Positions 35,906 to 48,081 of a stretch of 64,000 nucleotides of DNA are shown here, piece after piece. Position numbers and translations under genes: made by a program. The notes below the pieces were generated by a model. That model saw only the letters and a program-made list of their open reading frames with translations. It was not told the origin of the DNA and made no database searches. This DNA is from Pyricularia pennisetigena (taxonomy: Eukaryota > Ascomycota > Sordariomycetes > Magnaporthales > Pyriculariaceae). The number at the start of each line of letters is the position of its first letter. The stretch's first letter is position 1. The stretch spans positions 2,640,408-2,704,407 of the forward strand of contig NC_043744.1 of NCBI RefSeq assembly GCF_004337985.1, read 5' to 3'.

Positions 35906-37342
35906 GATGGACTGACGTCGTCAGATCCAATCTCTTCTCTTCTTCTTTTTTTTTTTTTTTTTTCAATACATGAGGGCGACATGCTTGTGGGCAGGTAATT
36001 ATTGCTGGCTATTATTATGACTACGGTATCTGCCAGAAGTAAGTAGTGTTGTTGTATAATAACAAAGAATGATACTATGGGGCCATGAATGATGAAAATG
36101 GTCTCTCTCAGGTGGTTTTAACCCTGCGCTCGTCTTTGAAGTTTTAGCTACCATATGGGTATACATTTTAATACATTATTTCCCTCGACACTATTCGGCA
36201 TTGGTTTATGTCCTGTGGTTGGATCATAGGGCCCATAAGGCTCATCGAGTTCATCCAGTTTCGCCATGCGACAAACGCACGTTGATTCATGTTCGGGGAG
36301 TGAGACACAGTATACTAGTGATTTCCATGCCAGCTCTCTCTGCGTCTGCGTCCCCTTTTCTTGTTTATCTTTTCTCCCCTTTCTCTCTCTCTCTCTCTTT
36401 TTTTTTCTTCTTCTTCCCTCATCATACATCTGAGCACCTACCTGACCCCATTCCACTGCTTTAGTAAACATCTGGGGTTGCGTTTACAAGTATAAGTGAA
36501 GTGATTGCTATCTACTCAATCCAAAGGCACGTCTTGATCACTTGACAACCAACGAGTGAAGAACAAGGATGATTCAGCAAAAGTGGTTTCCCGGCTGCCG
36601 GGGCAGTCGCCGAGTCCCGCGCCCAGGCGTCGTGGCGGGCATCGGCTTCTCGCCATCACCCCCATTAAAAATGCTTTCAAATCCAGGCTTTGGGGAATTA
36701 CCCAATATGGCTTTCGTGGCATTTGTAAAAGGCCAGTATAGTGACTCCAAAGGGCCCATTGTACACACAGGTCAATCGAGATTTTGTTTGCCAGTATGGC
36801 CGGGTTTAGTTTGTCAAATAATTACTATATTATTCTGCAGGTACCTTGCTTCTCTACGTCTTTTGTTCAGAGGGCCAGGTATCAGGGTAGGTGCATATGT
36901 AATATGTAGATATTCCTCAGTCACAGAATGTATGCAACGATGTTCTCCCGGACAAAACAAGCAAGCAGCCAAACCCATGCGCAAACCAGAATTCGGAATC
37001 TCGCTGAGCTTCGGAGAGTAGACCGGCGTTTGGTTGACAGTAAATGAATTTCGCACCAGGGCCGTCATGGATATTTTCCAAGAGGGGGGCGCTAGAAGCG
37101 ATCACGCAATCGAGTTGCGGAATAAGTGAATGGGTGTCTGCCGGTAAATTCTTTGGCTGCGGGGCCGTTTGCGAGTTGGTCGTTCCTGGATTCGGTTACA
37201 AGTCAAAACGCCCCTGCCCCGTGTCAACGTCGACTTGCCGACTCGTTGTTAATAATAAGGAGCTGTTTGGTCCGACTTTTTCTTCCAGGGAGGAAGAGGA
37301 TTGCTGAGTTCTCCTTCCCTAGCAAATTAAAATTCAGCAACC
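35906..37342. other. intergenic YPT6 to MET5
   Basis: This 1.4-kb spacer between tandem genes has no supported reading frame. It contains a T17-like run near 35948-35963 and a pyrimidine tract (CTCT repeats, about 36375-36420) on the plus strand, followed by CACCTACCTGA. I could not place a Cys3-type sulfur regulator site with confidence. Confidence 0.5.
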
Positions 37343-40300
37343 ATGGCTGCAGCTCCAGGCTCGATCAGCACGCCTGAAGAGGCCGGTAAGTCGCACGCAG
37401 CCACTTCTACCCTGCCCACTCTATATATGCTGTATTCCAGTGCTTGTCAAAACCCCGCCAACGGCTTTGGTGCTCCAATCACAGCCGAGGTATCACCAAG
37501 CAACAGCCCGCGCCAGCACCCCTGAATTTACTTGCGCCCATAGCAGTGCTTGCTAACACAAGGGATCAAACAACTCTAGTTGCGAGAATCGCCTACATTT
37601 CCAGTGACGTTGTTATCTCGGTACAGCCTTCATTGGCCACCGAGACCGATTTTTCCAGATATCTCAAGTCAGCGGCCGCTCGCAAAGAGCCGAGTTTGGT
37701 CGCAAAGAATCCCGACAATGTCCCCGAGATCCAGAGCGTCAGGCACAATGCCGACCCTTTACTTTCAGTCTTCACTCCTATCCGATCAGGACGCTTTGTC
37801 TCCGTGACCACAACTTCGACCATACTCCTCCCCTCCATCGCCCACCTCTACAAGCTGGCTGAATATCCCGTTGTCATTCACGTTGCTCTACATCCCGAAA
37901 GGTTTCCCGACTTCTCCTCCATCACTGCCATAAGGAATTCAGGATGGACCTTTTTGCAGTCCGAGTCGATCCAAGAGGCCCAGGACATGGCCATGACAGC
38001 CCATGCCCTCGCTATCAGGTCTAGCAAGGGTGTCATCCACTTCTACAGCCCCTGGGTGCTCTCAAACGATGAGCCGGTCGAAAGGGAGGGGCTGGCAGTC
38101 ATTCGCGAGATTCTGGATATCGATAGCGTCCGACGCTACCAGGCTGCCCCGATATCGGCTTCGGGTCTCTATGCCGACGACGGAAGGACTGTGCTGGCCA
38201 GCGACCAGCCGGAGCAGGTTCGCAGCGGGGCTGCGCCGACACCACTGAACGGTCTCAGCTCCGGCGCCGTCTCGCATGCGACCTCGCAGGCCAACTCGTC
38301 TCAGGTCTCGGTCAAATCCAGCGAGAACAGCACATCCGCCACCCCGCACAGCACCTCGAGTGCCACCACAATCGAGGCACCGCCAACTGCTGTTTCATCC
38401 GACGACATCTACAGGTATGTCACCAGCATATGGGCTCAGCTGGAGAGCTTATCTGGGAGAAAGTACAGCCCGTTCGAGTACTCGGGTCCCCCCACGGCCG
38501 AGAACTGTCTGTTCGTCTTTGGCGCCGACGCCGGTCTGCTGGGAAGCGCAATAGACGAGGCCAAACCAGGCGACATATACGCCAAGGCCGGGATCCTCAC
38601 ACCAAGATTGTATAGGCCCTGGCTTGGTGGGAAGCTTCTCGAGGCTATCCCGAAGTCCGTCAAGAAGATTGCAGTCCTGGAGCAGATCAGCAAGCGGACG
38701 ACAAAATGGGGTCCCATCCTTATTGACGTTCTCACTTCCATCAAGAGCGGTCCAGGAGGAGTGGAAACCATTGTGGGCTACCATGTTGGATACATCAACA
38801 ATGAGACTGTCAAACAGGCTCTGCGTGGTATCTGCCAGAACTTGACCCTGGAGAAGCCGGTTCAGAACCTTGAGGTTGGCTCTCGCGAGGGTCCTCAGGA
38901 AGCCGACAAATATACGCTAGAGAAGCCCAAGCTTGAAACGGCGTACACGAAGATCTTGGACCAGCTGTTTGGAACCAGACTATACATGGCCAACGCCATC
39001 GACTCAGAAAATGCGGGCATCTCTGCTACCATTTCTGCCACACCCGAGTTTGGCTTTGGAGCATTGCTTGCACGCAAAGAGCACAGGCATCGTTTTGTGA
39101 GCGAGGCCAAGGAGGCAGCAACCTCGGGCGCTTTTCTGACAGAAAAGCCCAAGAGGCTACTCACAAACTGGGCTATTCACTCCGATGACCCCAAGAAAAT
39201 TGACGCGGCAGCCGAAGATCTGATCTCTGAGCTCACTTTGGAAAACTCCACTGCTGCTCGCAAGCTTCTCAATAACCAAGCCTTCTTCAGGAGGCAGTCG
39301 CTCTGGCTGGTCGGCTCAGATGCGTGGGCATACGATCTGGGCAACTCTGGCGTGCACCACGTGCTGGCTTCGGGCGAGAACGTCAACATGCTGATCATTG
39401 ACTCTCAGCCGTATTCGGAACGTACTGCGGCCGATGCCAACAAGAGGAAGAAGGATATTGGATTGTATGCCATGAACTTTGGAAACGCTTACGTCGCGTC
39501 TGTTGCCGCGTACAGTTCATACACCCAGGTCCTACAGGCCATGGACGAGGCAGACAAGTTCAATGGGCCTTCGATCGTTCTGGCCTACCTGCCGTACAAC
39601 GGCGAGCACGACTCTCCCTTGACCGTCTTGCAAGAGACAAAGAAGGCTGTCGATCTTGGCTATTGGCCACTCTACAGATGGAACCCCGATAACGAGAAGC
39701 AAGGCCTGCCGACCTTCTCCCTCGATTCGGAAAGGATCAAGAAGGAGCTGAAGGCTTTCCTTGACAGGGATAACCACCTGACACAGTTGATGAATAAGGA
39801 GCCCACCTTTGGTGCCAGTCTCGCCCAAGATTTTGGTGCCGAGGTTCGTGCGCAACAGAAGAGGCGAGCTCGGGATGCTTACAACCAGCTGCTTGAGGGC
39901 CTGTTCGGCGCCCCTCTTACGATTCTCTTTGGATCAGACAACGGCAATGCTCAGTCTCTTGCTAAGCGCCTCGGTAACAGGGGCCGTCAACGAGGTCTCA
40001 AGACGACGGTTATGGCGATGGAAGACTATCCCATTGAGGATCTGCCGACGGAGGAGAACATTGTCATCCTGACCTCTACAGCTGGCCAGGGAGAATTTCC
40101 CCAGAACGGCAAGCCCTTCTGGGATGCCATCAAGGACAGCACCGACCTTGATCTCGCATCAGTGCGTTTCTCTGTATTTGCCTTGGGTGACAGCCACTAC
40201 TGGCCGAGAAAGGAGGACAAGATCTACTATAACAAGCCTGGTAAAGATCTCGACAGGGTTCTGGCCAACTTTGGTGCCCAGAGACTGGCTGAGATCGGTC

Positions 40301-42229
40301 TCGGAGATGATCAGGATCCGGATGGATACCAGACGGGCTATGCCGAATGGGAGCCGAAGATCTGGAAGGCGCTCGGCGTGGATAACGTTGAGGGACTGCC
40401 GGAGGAGCCTGCGCCTATCACGAACGAGGACATCAAACTCGCGTCCAACTACCTCCGAGGTACCATCGTCGAAGGCCTGAACGACACGAGCACTGGAGCC
40501 ATATCTGCCGCCGACTCGCAGTTGACCAAGTTCCACGGCACATACATGCAGGATGACCGTGATGTCAGGGATGAGCGCAAGGCACAGGGCCTAGAGCCTG
40601 CCTACTCCTTCATGATCCGGTGTCGTCTTCCGGGAGGTGTATCAACGCCGCAGCAATGGGTCCAGATGGACGACATAGCCACCAAGCTTGGCAACGAGAC
40701 CATGAAGCTGACCACGCGGCAGACATTCCAGTTTCATGGTGTGGTCAAGGGCAAGCTCAAGCCAGCGATGCAGGCTATCAACAGGGCGCTGATGACGACG
40801 ATCGCGGCCTGTGGTGACGTTAACCGAAACGTCATGTGCAGCTCTCTTCCTACTCAGTCAGAGTACCACCGTGAGGTCTACGCTTGCTCTCAAAAGATTA
40901 GCGACCATCTGCTCCCGTCCACAACAGCTTACCATGAGATTTGGTTGACGGATGACAACGACAAAAAGACAATGGTGGCTGGTGATGCCGTGCAGGACTT
41001 TGAGCCCCTGTACGGACCAACATATCTTCCCAGAAAGTTCAAGATCACCATCGCCGTCCCGCCTCACAACGACACCGACGTCTATGCTCACGATATTGGG
41101 TTAATTGCTATCAAGGGCAAGGACGGCCACCTCGAGGGATTCAACCTCCTTGCTGGTGGTGGCATGGGAGCCACTCACAACAACAAAAAGACTTACCCGC
41201 AGACCGGTCGCAGCTTTGGATACGTTTCCAAAGACCAAGTGCACATCGCCTGTGAAAAGGTCATGCTCGTGCAGCGTGACCATGGTGACCGCAAGAACAG
41301 GAAACACGCGCGTCTCAAGTACACCATCGACGACATGGGCGTGGATGTCTTCAAGAGCAAGGTAGAGGAGCTTTGGGGCCTGAAGTTTGAGGAGGCAAGG
41401 CCATTTCACTTTGACTCCAACATTGACACGTTTGGTTGGCAGCGTGACGAGAGGGGATTGAACCATTTCACTCTCTTCATCGAGAACGGACGCATTGAGG
41501 ACACGGCAGAGTTCCAGATGAAGACGGGCCTAAGGGAGATTGCAAAGGTGCACAAGGGCGAGTTCAGACTGACTGGCAACCAGCACGTCATCCTGAGCAA
41601 TGTGGCAGACGAGGACCTCGACAATATGAAGGCGCTGCTTAAGAAGTACAAGCTAGACAACATCCAGTTCTCTGGCCTGCGTCTGAGCTCATCAGCCTGT
41701 GTCGCCTTCCCGACCTGCGGTCTCGCCATGGCCGAGTCTGAGCGGTACCTCCCCGTGCTCATCGACAAGCTCGAGGCTTGCCTCGAGGAGAACGGACTGA
41801 AGCAAGACTCGATCGTGATGCGCATGACGGGCTGCCCGAACGGCTGCGCAAGGCCTTGGCTGGCCGAGGTGGCCTTTGTCGGCAAGGCCTATGGCGCCTA
41901 CAACATGTACTTGGGAGGCGGTTATCACGGACAACGCTTGAACAAGCTGTACCGCTCATCTATCAAGGAGGACGAGATCTTAGCCATCATGAAACCGCTT
42001 CTCAAGCGTTATGCGCTGGAACGTGAAGAGGGCGAGAGGTTCGGCGACTTCTGCATCAGGGCCGGCGTTATCAAGGCCACCACCGATGGTCAAAACTTCC
42101 ACAACGATGTGAGTTTTTTTTTTTAATTTTTTTTTTTTTTGTCTTTCTCCAAGACCTCAACTTACACATGAACGCTTGCTGACCATGATACCATTGCAGG
42201 TTGCTGAGGAGGAATCCGATGAAGAGTAG
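37343..42229 (+). CDS. MET5: assimilatory sulfite reductase (NADPH) hemoprotein beta subunit
   Basis: This enzyme reduces sulfite to sulfide for cysteine/methionine synthesis, working with the flavoprotein alpha subunit (Met10). Exons are 37343-37385, 37441-37489, 37563-42108 and 42200-42229 (4668 nt, 1555 residues; phases agree). After a short start, residues to about 800 resemble the pyruvate-flavodoxin-oxidoreductase-like region of fungal Met5. A flavodoxin domain follows (ILFGSDNGNAQSLAKRLG near 820; LTSTAGQGEFPQNG), then the sulfite/nitrite reductase half (TRQTFQFHGVVKG, AACGDVNRNVMC). The siroheme/4Fe-4S ligands are CVAFPTC (near 1409) and CPNGC (near 1454). Intron 2 (37490-37562) ends after GCTAACACAAG. 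An unspliced frame through it exists, but only splicing connects exon 1 in phase. The last exon encodes an acidic tail VAEEESDEE. Confidence 0.92.
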
Positions 42230-43293
42230 CTTGACTCGGTCATCCTTTCTAATTCTCATGTTTCAAATTATCTGCTGCAGCATAGCCGTGTTTTACTTAG
42301 ATATCCCAACGAAGAAAAGAAAAAAAAGGATCATGGGCCGGAGGGTTTTGGGTTGATACGCAAGAATATGAATTTTTATGTCTTATATCTACTATTTGAC
42401 AAGGACACAATGACTTCACTAGTTGACGAGGATTACTTTTTGCTTTGCCTGGTGCCTTGATGTGTAATTATATCATGTTGAGCTTCATAATTTCTCATTC
42501 CTCAATTGTGTGTACTGCATATATCAACACTGCCTGGTATCCATTACCACGGCGTATTTCCATTTGCATTGCTATTCCACTACGTTTGAGTCACACCTGG
42601 TAGGCAGCTATCAACCTTTTTTTATAAACGCACCTCGAATACCGCGTATCGAGCTCAAAGAAACGTTTTTTTTTTTTTTTTCTTTGGCCTAACCGCCACA
42701 TGGCACGAGTTCGCCTGGCAGTGGGCTTCATGGTACATGATAACTGAAAGAGGGTGAGCTATACTGGGTATAAAGTGAAAAATTGTGGGTTAGATGACAT
42801 GGTAAACATCCAAAACGTGATATTCGGGCGAAATTATAGGTACTATCTCAATCATTCTTTATCAGGCTGATTTTGGCCAAAAAATATCATTGATATCGAC
42901 TACATATGTGCTCGCAACTTCGCCATTGTTTATATATAGACAAGTAGATAGGCCAAGGTAACCGGTACACTCCGAAAAGCAAATATTTCTATATCATTGC
43001 CCATTACGAACAAATCCCGCTTTGTCTCATGCAGACATAGGCTGCCAAGGACTGGTATATGTAAACCCTATGCCATCCGAGGAATAAAAGACCAACTCAC
43101 AAAGGAAGCGAACTCCTGAACCCCATCAAAAGACAAAAGTTGCAACAACAAATACGCTAAAGCAAAGAAAAAAAAACATATCTCCTAAATCCAACAACCC
43201 AAACCGAAATTCCCTGTCACAGCAATCATAAACCCCCGTGAAAAGCCAGTCGTTAACCTATTATCGGTGGCACATGAACATGATGCTCATCAT
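42230..43293. other. intergenic between convergent MET5 and chitin synthase
   Basis: This is 3' flank of both genes (about 1.06 kb). It contains T18-like and A-rich tracts (about 42664-42681, 43167-43175). No gene seen. Confidence 0.55.
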
Positions 43294-46200
43294 CTATCTA
43301 CGTCTCCGCAAGGTGGCGGTTATCTTCTCTCCCAGCCCTGTAAAGATGCTGGTACCACTGCCAACGCTGCTGCTGATAGCACTGCTACTCCCGCGACTGC
43401 CACCGAGCCACGTGGGCAGCTTGAGGCTGAGGCGCACGCGTCCCTCGACGGCAATGTTGATGGCGTTGATGATGGCGAAGGTCGTGGAGCCGAGGGCACG
43501 GAAGAGGGCCAGCGAGGCCACGCTCCACAGGATGAAACGCAGGTAGTAGTTCTCGCTGATGGTCTTGTCGCTGTAGATCTCCGAGACGGCCATGCCAAGG
43601 ATGCCGTTGGCAATCATCCACGACACCACCATGTAGGTACGAACCGACTTGTAGTAATCCTCCTGCATCTGTGCCTCCGAGTCGCCCGACTTGGGGACCT
43701 CGATGCGATCACGGAGGTTGCGCAACGCCTCGTCGTAGCCTGAATCGATGTCCAGCTGTTCCGATGGCATCTCCAGCTCTACAGTCGATCCTTTCCCGAC
43801 GGCTCCGCCGAGATCCGTCTTCATGACGTTGTCACCCTTGGTTCCCCAGGTGACGTCGTGCGTGTTGCAAAAGGCGTAGACCTGCAGGGTGCACAGGTAC
43901 GACGGCAGCAGCATGAAGTACTGGGCCGAACTAGTGAACATGTGCCAGGGGTCGAGGTAGATGAAGGACATGAGGAAGTATAGACCAATAGTGGACGCCA
44001 TCGACACAATGAGGTTGGTGAAGACGTTGTTTCCGAGCTGTAGTTTCGCGTCGGGGTCTGTCAGCTGCCTTATGACAATGTAGAAGGCAGCAAATGTTGT
44101 GTAGACCATGACAATGCCGTATATAACCATCGAGGCAAAGTACGGTTTCTTTGCACCCTGAGGCCTGTTACCCAAGGACAGAATGAACTGGGCGCAGATG
44201 AGCAGGATTAAAGTGTAGCGCAGAATGGTGAAAATATAAAGGCCGATGCGGTTGCCAAAGGGGTCAATCAGAGGGTCTGCCAGACCACCCGCGACAAAAT
44301 AGAAGGTCAGGTAGAAGTTTGCCAGAGAGAAGAAGGTGAAGAGGACCTGGAGAAGCTGATAGACGAATTCGATGTGAAGAAGAACCTTGCGGGCTACTGT
44401 GTGATCCGTTGCCCACAACTGTCGAAAGTGCACCAGCGAGTAAATAGCCGCGAAGAAAGCGCCATTCAGCCAACGACGTCTCTGGGAAATGAACTCGGGA
44501 ACAGTATCTGCAGAGAAAGGGAGGAAACGTTTGGTTAGTCTGCACAAAAAGATTTACGAGTATCAAGGACTTTGACTTACCAGGCACATCGGTTTCTCCG
44601 GTACATCCTTTGACATATTTGAGAACCCACCTCTCGTCCCGCTTTGCAACTAGCTCCCAGCAGAGAATACGGTCCTCGGCTAGATACATGTTGGCGGTGA
44701 AAACATCGGCATGTTGTCCATGAAGAGTCTCACCCTTGAAATACTGGCTGAGGGGACCATGACCATTGGCATCGTTTTGCAGGGCGTGGTAACGGTATGC
44801 ACTGAGCGCTCCGGGCAAGACGGTGATGTATCCAAACACAGATTCCAGTGGCTTGTCCAAAATGTTGGACATCTTGTACTCGAAGTTTTGCGAGGCGACC
44901 AGTGGGTTAAGAAGATTAATGCCCCACGAGCCTTTCATAGCTTTAATCTCACCGCAAGCTCCAGCGACGTTGGAGTCGGTATCAAAAGCCTTCCACAGGT
45001 GATATAGCGAGTTACCACCTGGGCGGGTACCCACATCCAGCAGGATGCAGACGTTGGGGTTCAGGGCTTTTCCGAAAGCGTTGAAAAACCAGCGATGAGA
45101 GTTGAGCTTGCGCTGGTTACGCTCCTTGAGGCAGAAGAGCATCTGGCAGGGGACAATACCCTTCTCGGCACCTTTGAACTTTAAATCAGCGTCAAGCGAC
45201 ACCTGAGTAGTATACTCATAGACGTGAGCTTGAACGGCTTTTTGGTTGACGTAGTTCTTGGCGATGCCGTGCTGGTAAACGCCCATGGCGGCCAACGCAT
45301 CGAGCGTCCGAGGATGGATCTTTTCGCGACCATCCGAGACGATGCATACTACAATCTTCTGCCATCCATTCTCACCCCAGGTACGTGACTTTGAGCGCCG
45401 ACAGAAGTGAGAAATGTTCTTCATGACGGCGTGCATGGTTCGGGTGAAGTCGTATTCGTTCTCGTTGTACATGGTGACGCACACAAAGAGCTCTGTTTCG
45501 CGTGCCGTCACGCCGATGTTTTGTCTCAGCTTGTATCCGCGCTCGACAAAGTCATCCGGGTCACACGTCACGGCAGTGTAGCGCATGTGGGTGAACTCGT
45601 CGGCGTCGCGACGGGGCAGGAAGCTGTAGAGGATGGTGGGGATTTTGGTTTCGAGAACCAGCTCGCCGTTGATAAGCTGCACCTCTTTGCGGCTCTTCTG
45701 TGGTGCCCGCACGCCTCGACGCTGCTGGTCTCCCTCCGCTGGCGCAGGACCATAATGAGCCGCTGACTTTTCGTCCGCTGCGTCATCGTAGCCGACGTCA
45801 CCCTCTCGAAGGGCGGACCCCTCATCATCATCCTCGTTCAGCGTCACTTGCGATTGTGCTGCATATGAGCCTTGGTGACCACGTGCCTCGCCCAGATCTG
45901 CTGATCCGGGACCAAAGGGGTCGTCGACGTCGGACAGCGGGATGGAGACGGTGGCATCGTCGGCAAAAGATGAATTGCGCGCTCCAGGCCCAGCAAAAAG
46001 AGGAGCCGGGGGAAGTGGCCGCCTTGGACTGCCGCCATATCTGGACGACGGCGTCCCTGGCCTTGGGCTACCGTTGAGATCTGCTCGCTCGTAGTGCACC
46101 GAGGAAGGTGGTGGTCTCCGGTACTCATCAGAGCTGCGACCAACATGCGAGGGTGTCCAGGGTCTGGTGGGTGATCCAGTTTCCCTGTACGACACGTAAG

Positions 46201-47011
46201 ATTCGGTCGGGGGAGGCATGCTTGGTATGTTGCTGATGGAGGAGGGTCGCGAGTGAACGGAGCTGATAGAAGGCTGGTAAGCCCGATGGGTCGGCCGAGA
46301 ACTGGTATCGTTAGATTCTGAATTCCTGCCTTTGCTGTGTTGGTGGTCTGTGACATCCGAGAAGGAAGTGTCTATATCGGGGGCTCCCTGTCTGTTATGT
46401 GCAGTCTTGGAGACTGGATGATGGCCCGGCTCGCTCAATGACTTCTTGAGGGAGCGAGACATCATCCTAGGGGACGGTCCTTGAGGGATCACAGGAAGAT
46501 TGGCATCTGTCTGGCCTTGCGCGACAGTGTCATGGGTAATCTTCCTCTGCAACTTTACAGTCCTTCTCCGTGACGGCGAGCCACCCGTACCGGAGCCACG
46601 ATCCTCCCACAACTTCTCGCGCGGAGTGGCCCGAGTAACCGAAAACGTCACTCTCGCCGTCCCAGCTGAAGGTTGAGGAGTCCTGGCCTCTTCCTGCTGC
46701 TTCAGCTTCGACAAGTGCTCTGGAGTCGACAGTGGCTGCGGCTTGCGAGGGCCGCCGACGTACGAAGGCTTGGTTATTTGCAGCGGCGGAGGCAACAGCG
46801 CCTTGCGCACGACAGCGGGATGAGGGGCAAGTGGTGCTACATACTGTCTGGTTTCTGGTATTTCTTCGTCAAAAGAAGAAGCTGGTAGGAGTCTCACGGC
46901 AGCAGGGTTACCTGCTGGTCCCAGTCGAAGCTCATCTGGGTCTTCATCATAGTTGCTGTACGAGGGAGGAGCCCCTCGAGAGAGTGGCCGGTCCATCTGG
47001 ACGACGTGCAA
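43294..47011 (-). CDS. division-1 chitin synthase (probably class I)
   Basis: This is an integral plasma-membrane glycosyltransferase that makes cell-wall chitin from UDP-GlcNAc. Exons are 44581-47011 and 43294-44507 (3645 nt, 1214 residues; phase agrees). The first 440 or so residues are a disordered Ser/Pro/Arg-rich extension. The catalytic part starts [20 protein letters not shown], with [43 protein letters not shown] (near 779) and QRRRW (near 819, just after the intron). About seven transmembrane helices follow, ending TATLRRRR. The segments [14 protein letters not shown] and [16 protein letters not shown] fit class I better than II or III, but the class is my judgement from memory. A second ATG at 46996 (MDRPLSRG) could be the real start. 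The protein is long for a class I enzyme because of the extension. Confidence 0.9.
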
Positions 47012-48081
47012 CGGATGATCCGTTCACAAACAGCAGGATACTTCGGAATGTAGGTCAGTAGGAGGTTTCAGTCATTGACGAGACAGAAGAGAATATGACT
47101 GAAAATCAGGGCGCAATCCGATGCTTCCGTTTGTAGTCGACCAGGAATGTTGATGAAAGTAATATGGATGCGATTCAGGCGAGCAAAGCTTCTTGCTGTG
47201 CAGCCAGTCCACACGCACGAGGAGTGACGGTTGGAACTATTAACAAAGCTTGCCTTTTGAGGATAATGTAGGGAGAATTGATCTGAGGGATAAATGTGAC
47301 AGAACCACGAGATTAGAAATTTCCCGTCATGTTCCCATCAACGAGTGTATTTTTTCTTTCCCCTCCGCAGGCAACAGACAAGCGAGCTTTAGCTGCCTAC
47401 CTGCCTACCCAAGCTAGGTAGATTGGCGCCCGTGTTGTGGCTGACCAAACAAACCCGTTGCCTGGGGCAACCCGTGCGTGCTCGTTTGTCCCCGTCGCAC
47501 AATCAGTCTTCGTTTGAGAGACCCTTGCAGGCAGGTCCCACTTTGATTTTTCACGCCTGTAGCAAAAGGACATCCTGCTGTGAGACATTTCGCACCTGCC
47601 CCTGCCGCCCGCACGCTAACCTGATTTGATTTGCGCTAATCCGCACATTCGCCAAATAAACCTCCGGGGCGGGCCCTTTTCTAGCGGATGGCTTGGCAGC
47701 TTGGAATGTCTTTTCTTGTTCTTGTAGGCATCATAAACTGAACCCAGATATCAGGGCACATTGCCGTTTGACTTTTGATTGAAAGACATCATAAACAAAC
47801 ATTAGGGGTTCATATCAAAATCGTCATTGTTTGTGTGTCATGATTTCGCCCTATACATCGTCGGGTTCTCTGTGCTTGCGCCGCTCTACGAATTACCCGT
47901 GCTCATGTGCATAATTATGATTGGTTGATATACATTTGGGTCCTTGCAATCGCTCTCAAGACAGAGAATGCGATCAAGTGCAGCTAAGGCAGAGGAATGA
48001 GCAAATGAGAGACAGGCAAGTATAAAGGTAAACAACGTGGGGAAATGAACGCATATACATGTCACCCATTCAGTCAGACCC
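47012..48081. other. intergenic: chitin synthase upstream / ABC ATPase 3' flank
   Basis: No gene seen. It contains a CTACCTGCCTACCCAAGCTAGGTAG patch at about 47397-47422 that is nearly palindromic and part of the ACCTA motif family noted elsewhere in the window. Confidence 0.5.

Noticed and set aside
37490..37562. Continuous frame through MET5 intron 2, which would give a longer exon starting near 37444
   Set aside because: That frame cannot be joined to exon 1 in phase, while removing 37490-37562 (GTATCA ... GCTAACACAAG) joins both flanks in frame and gives a family-like N-terminus.
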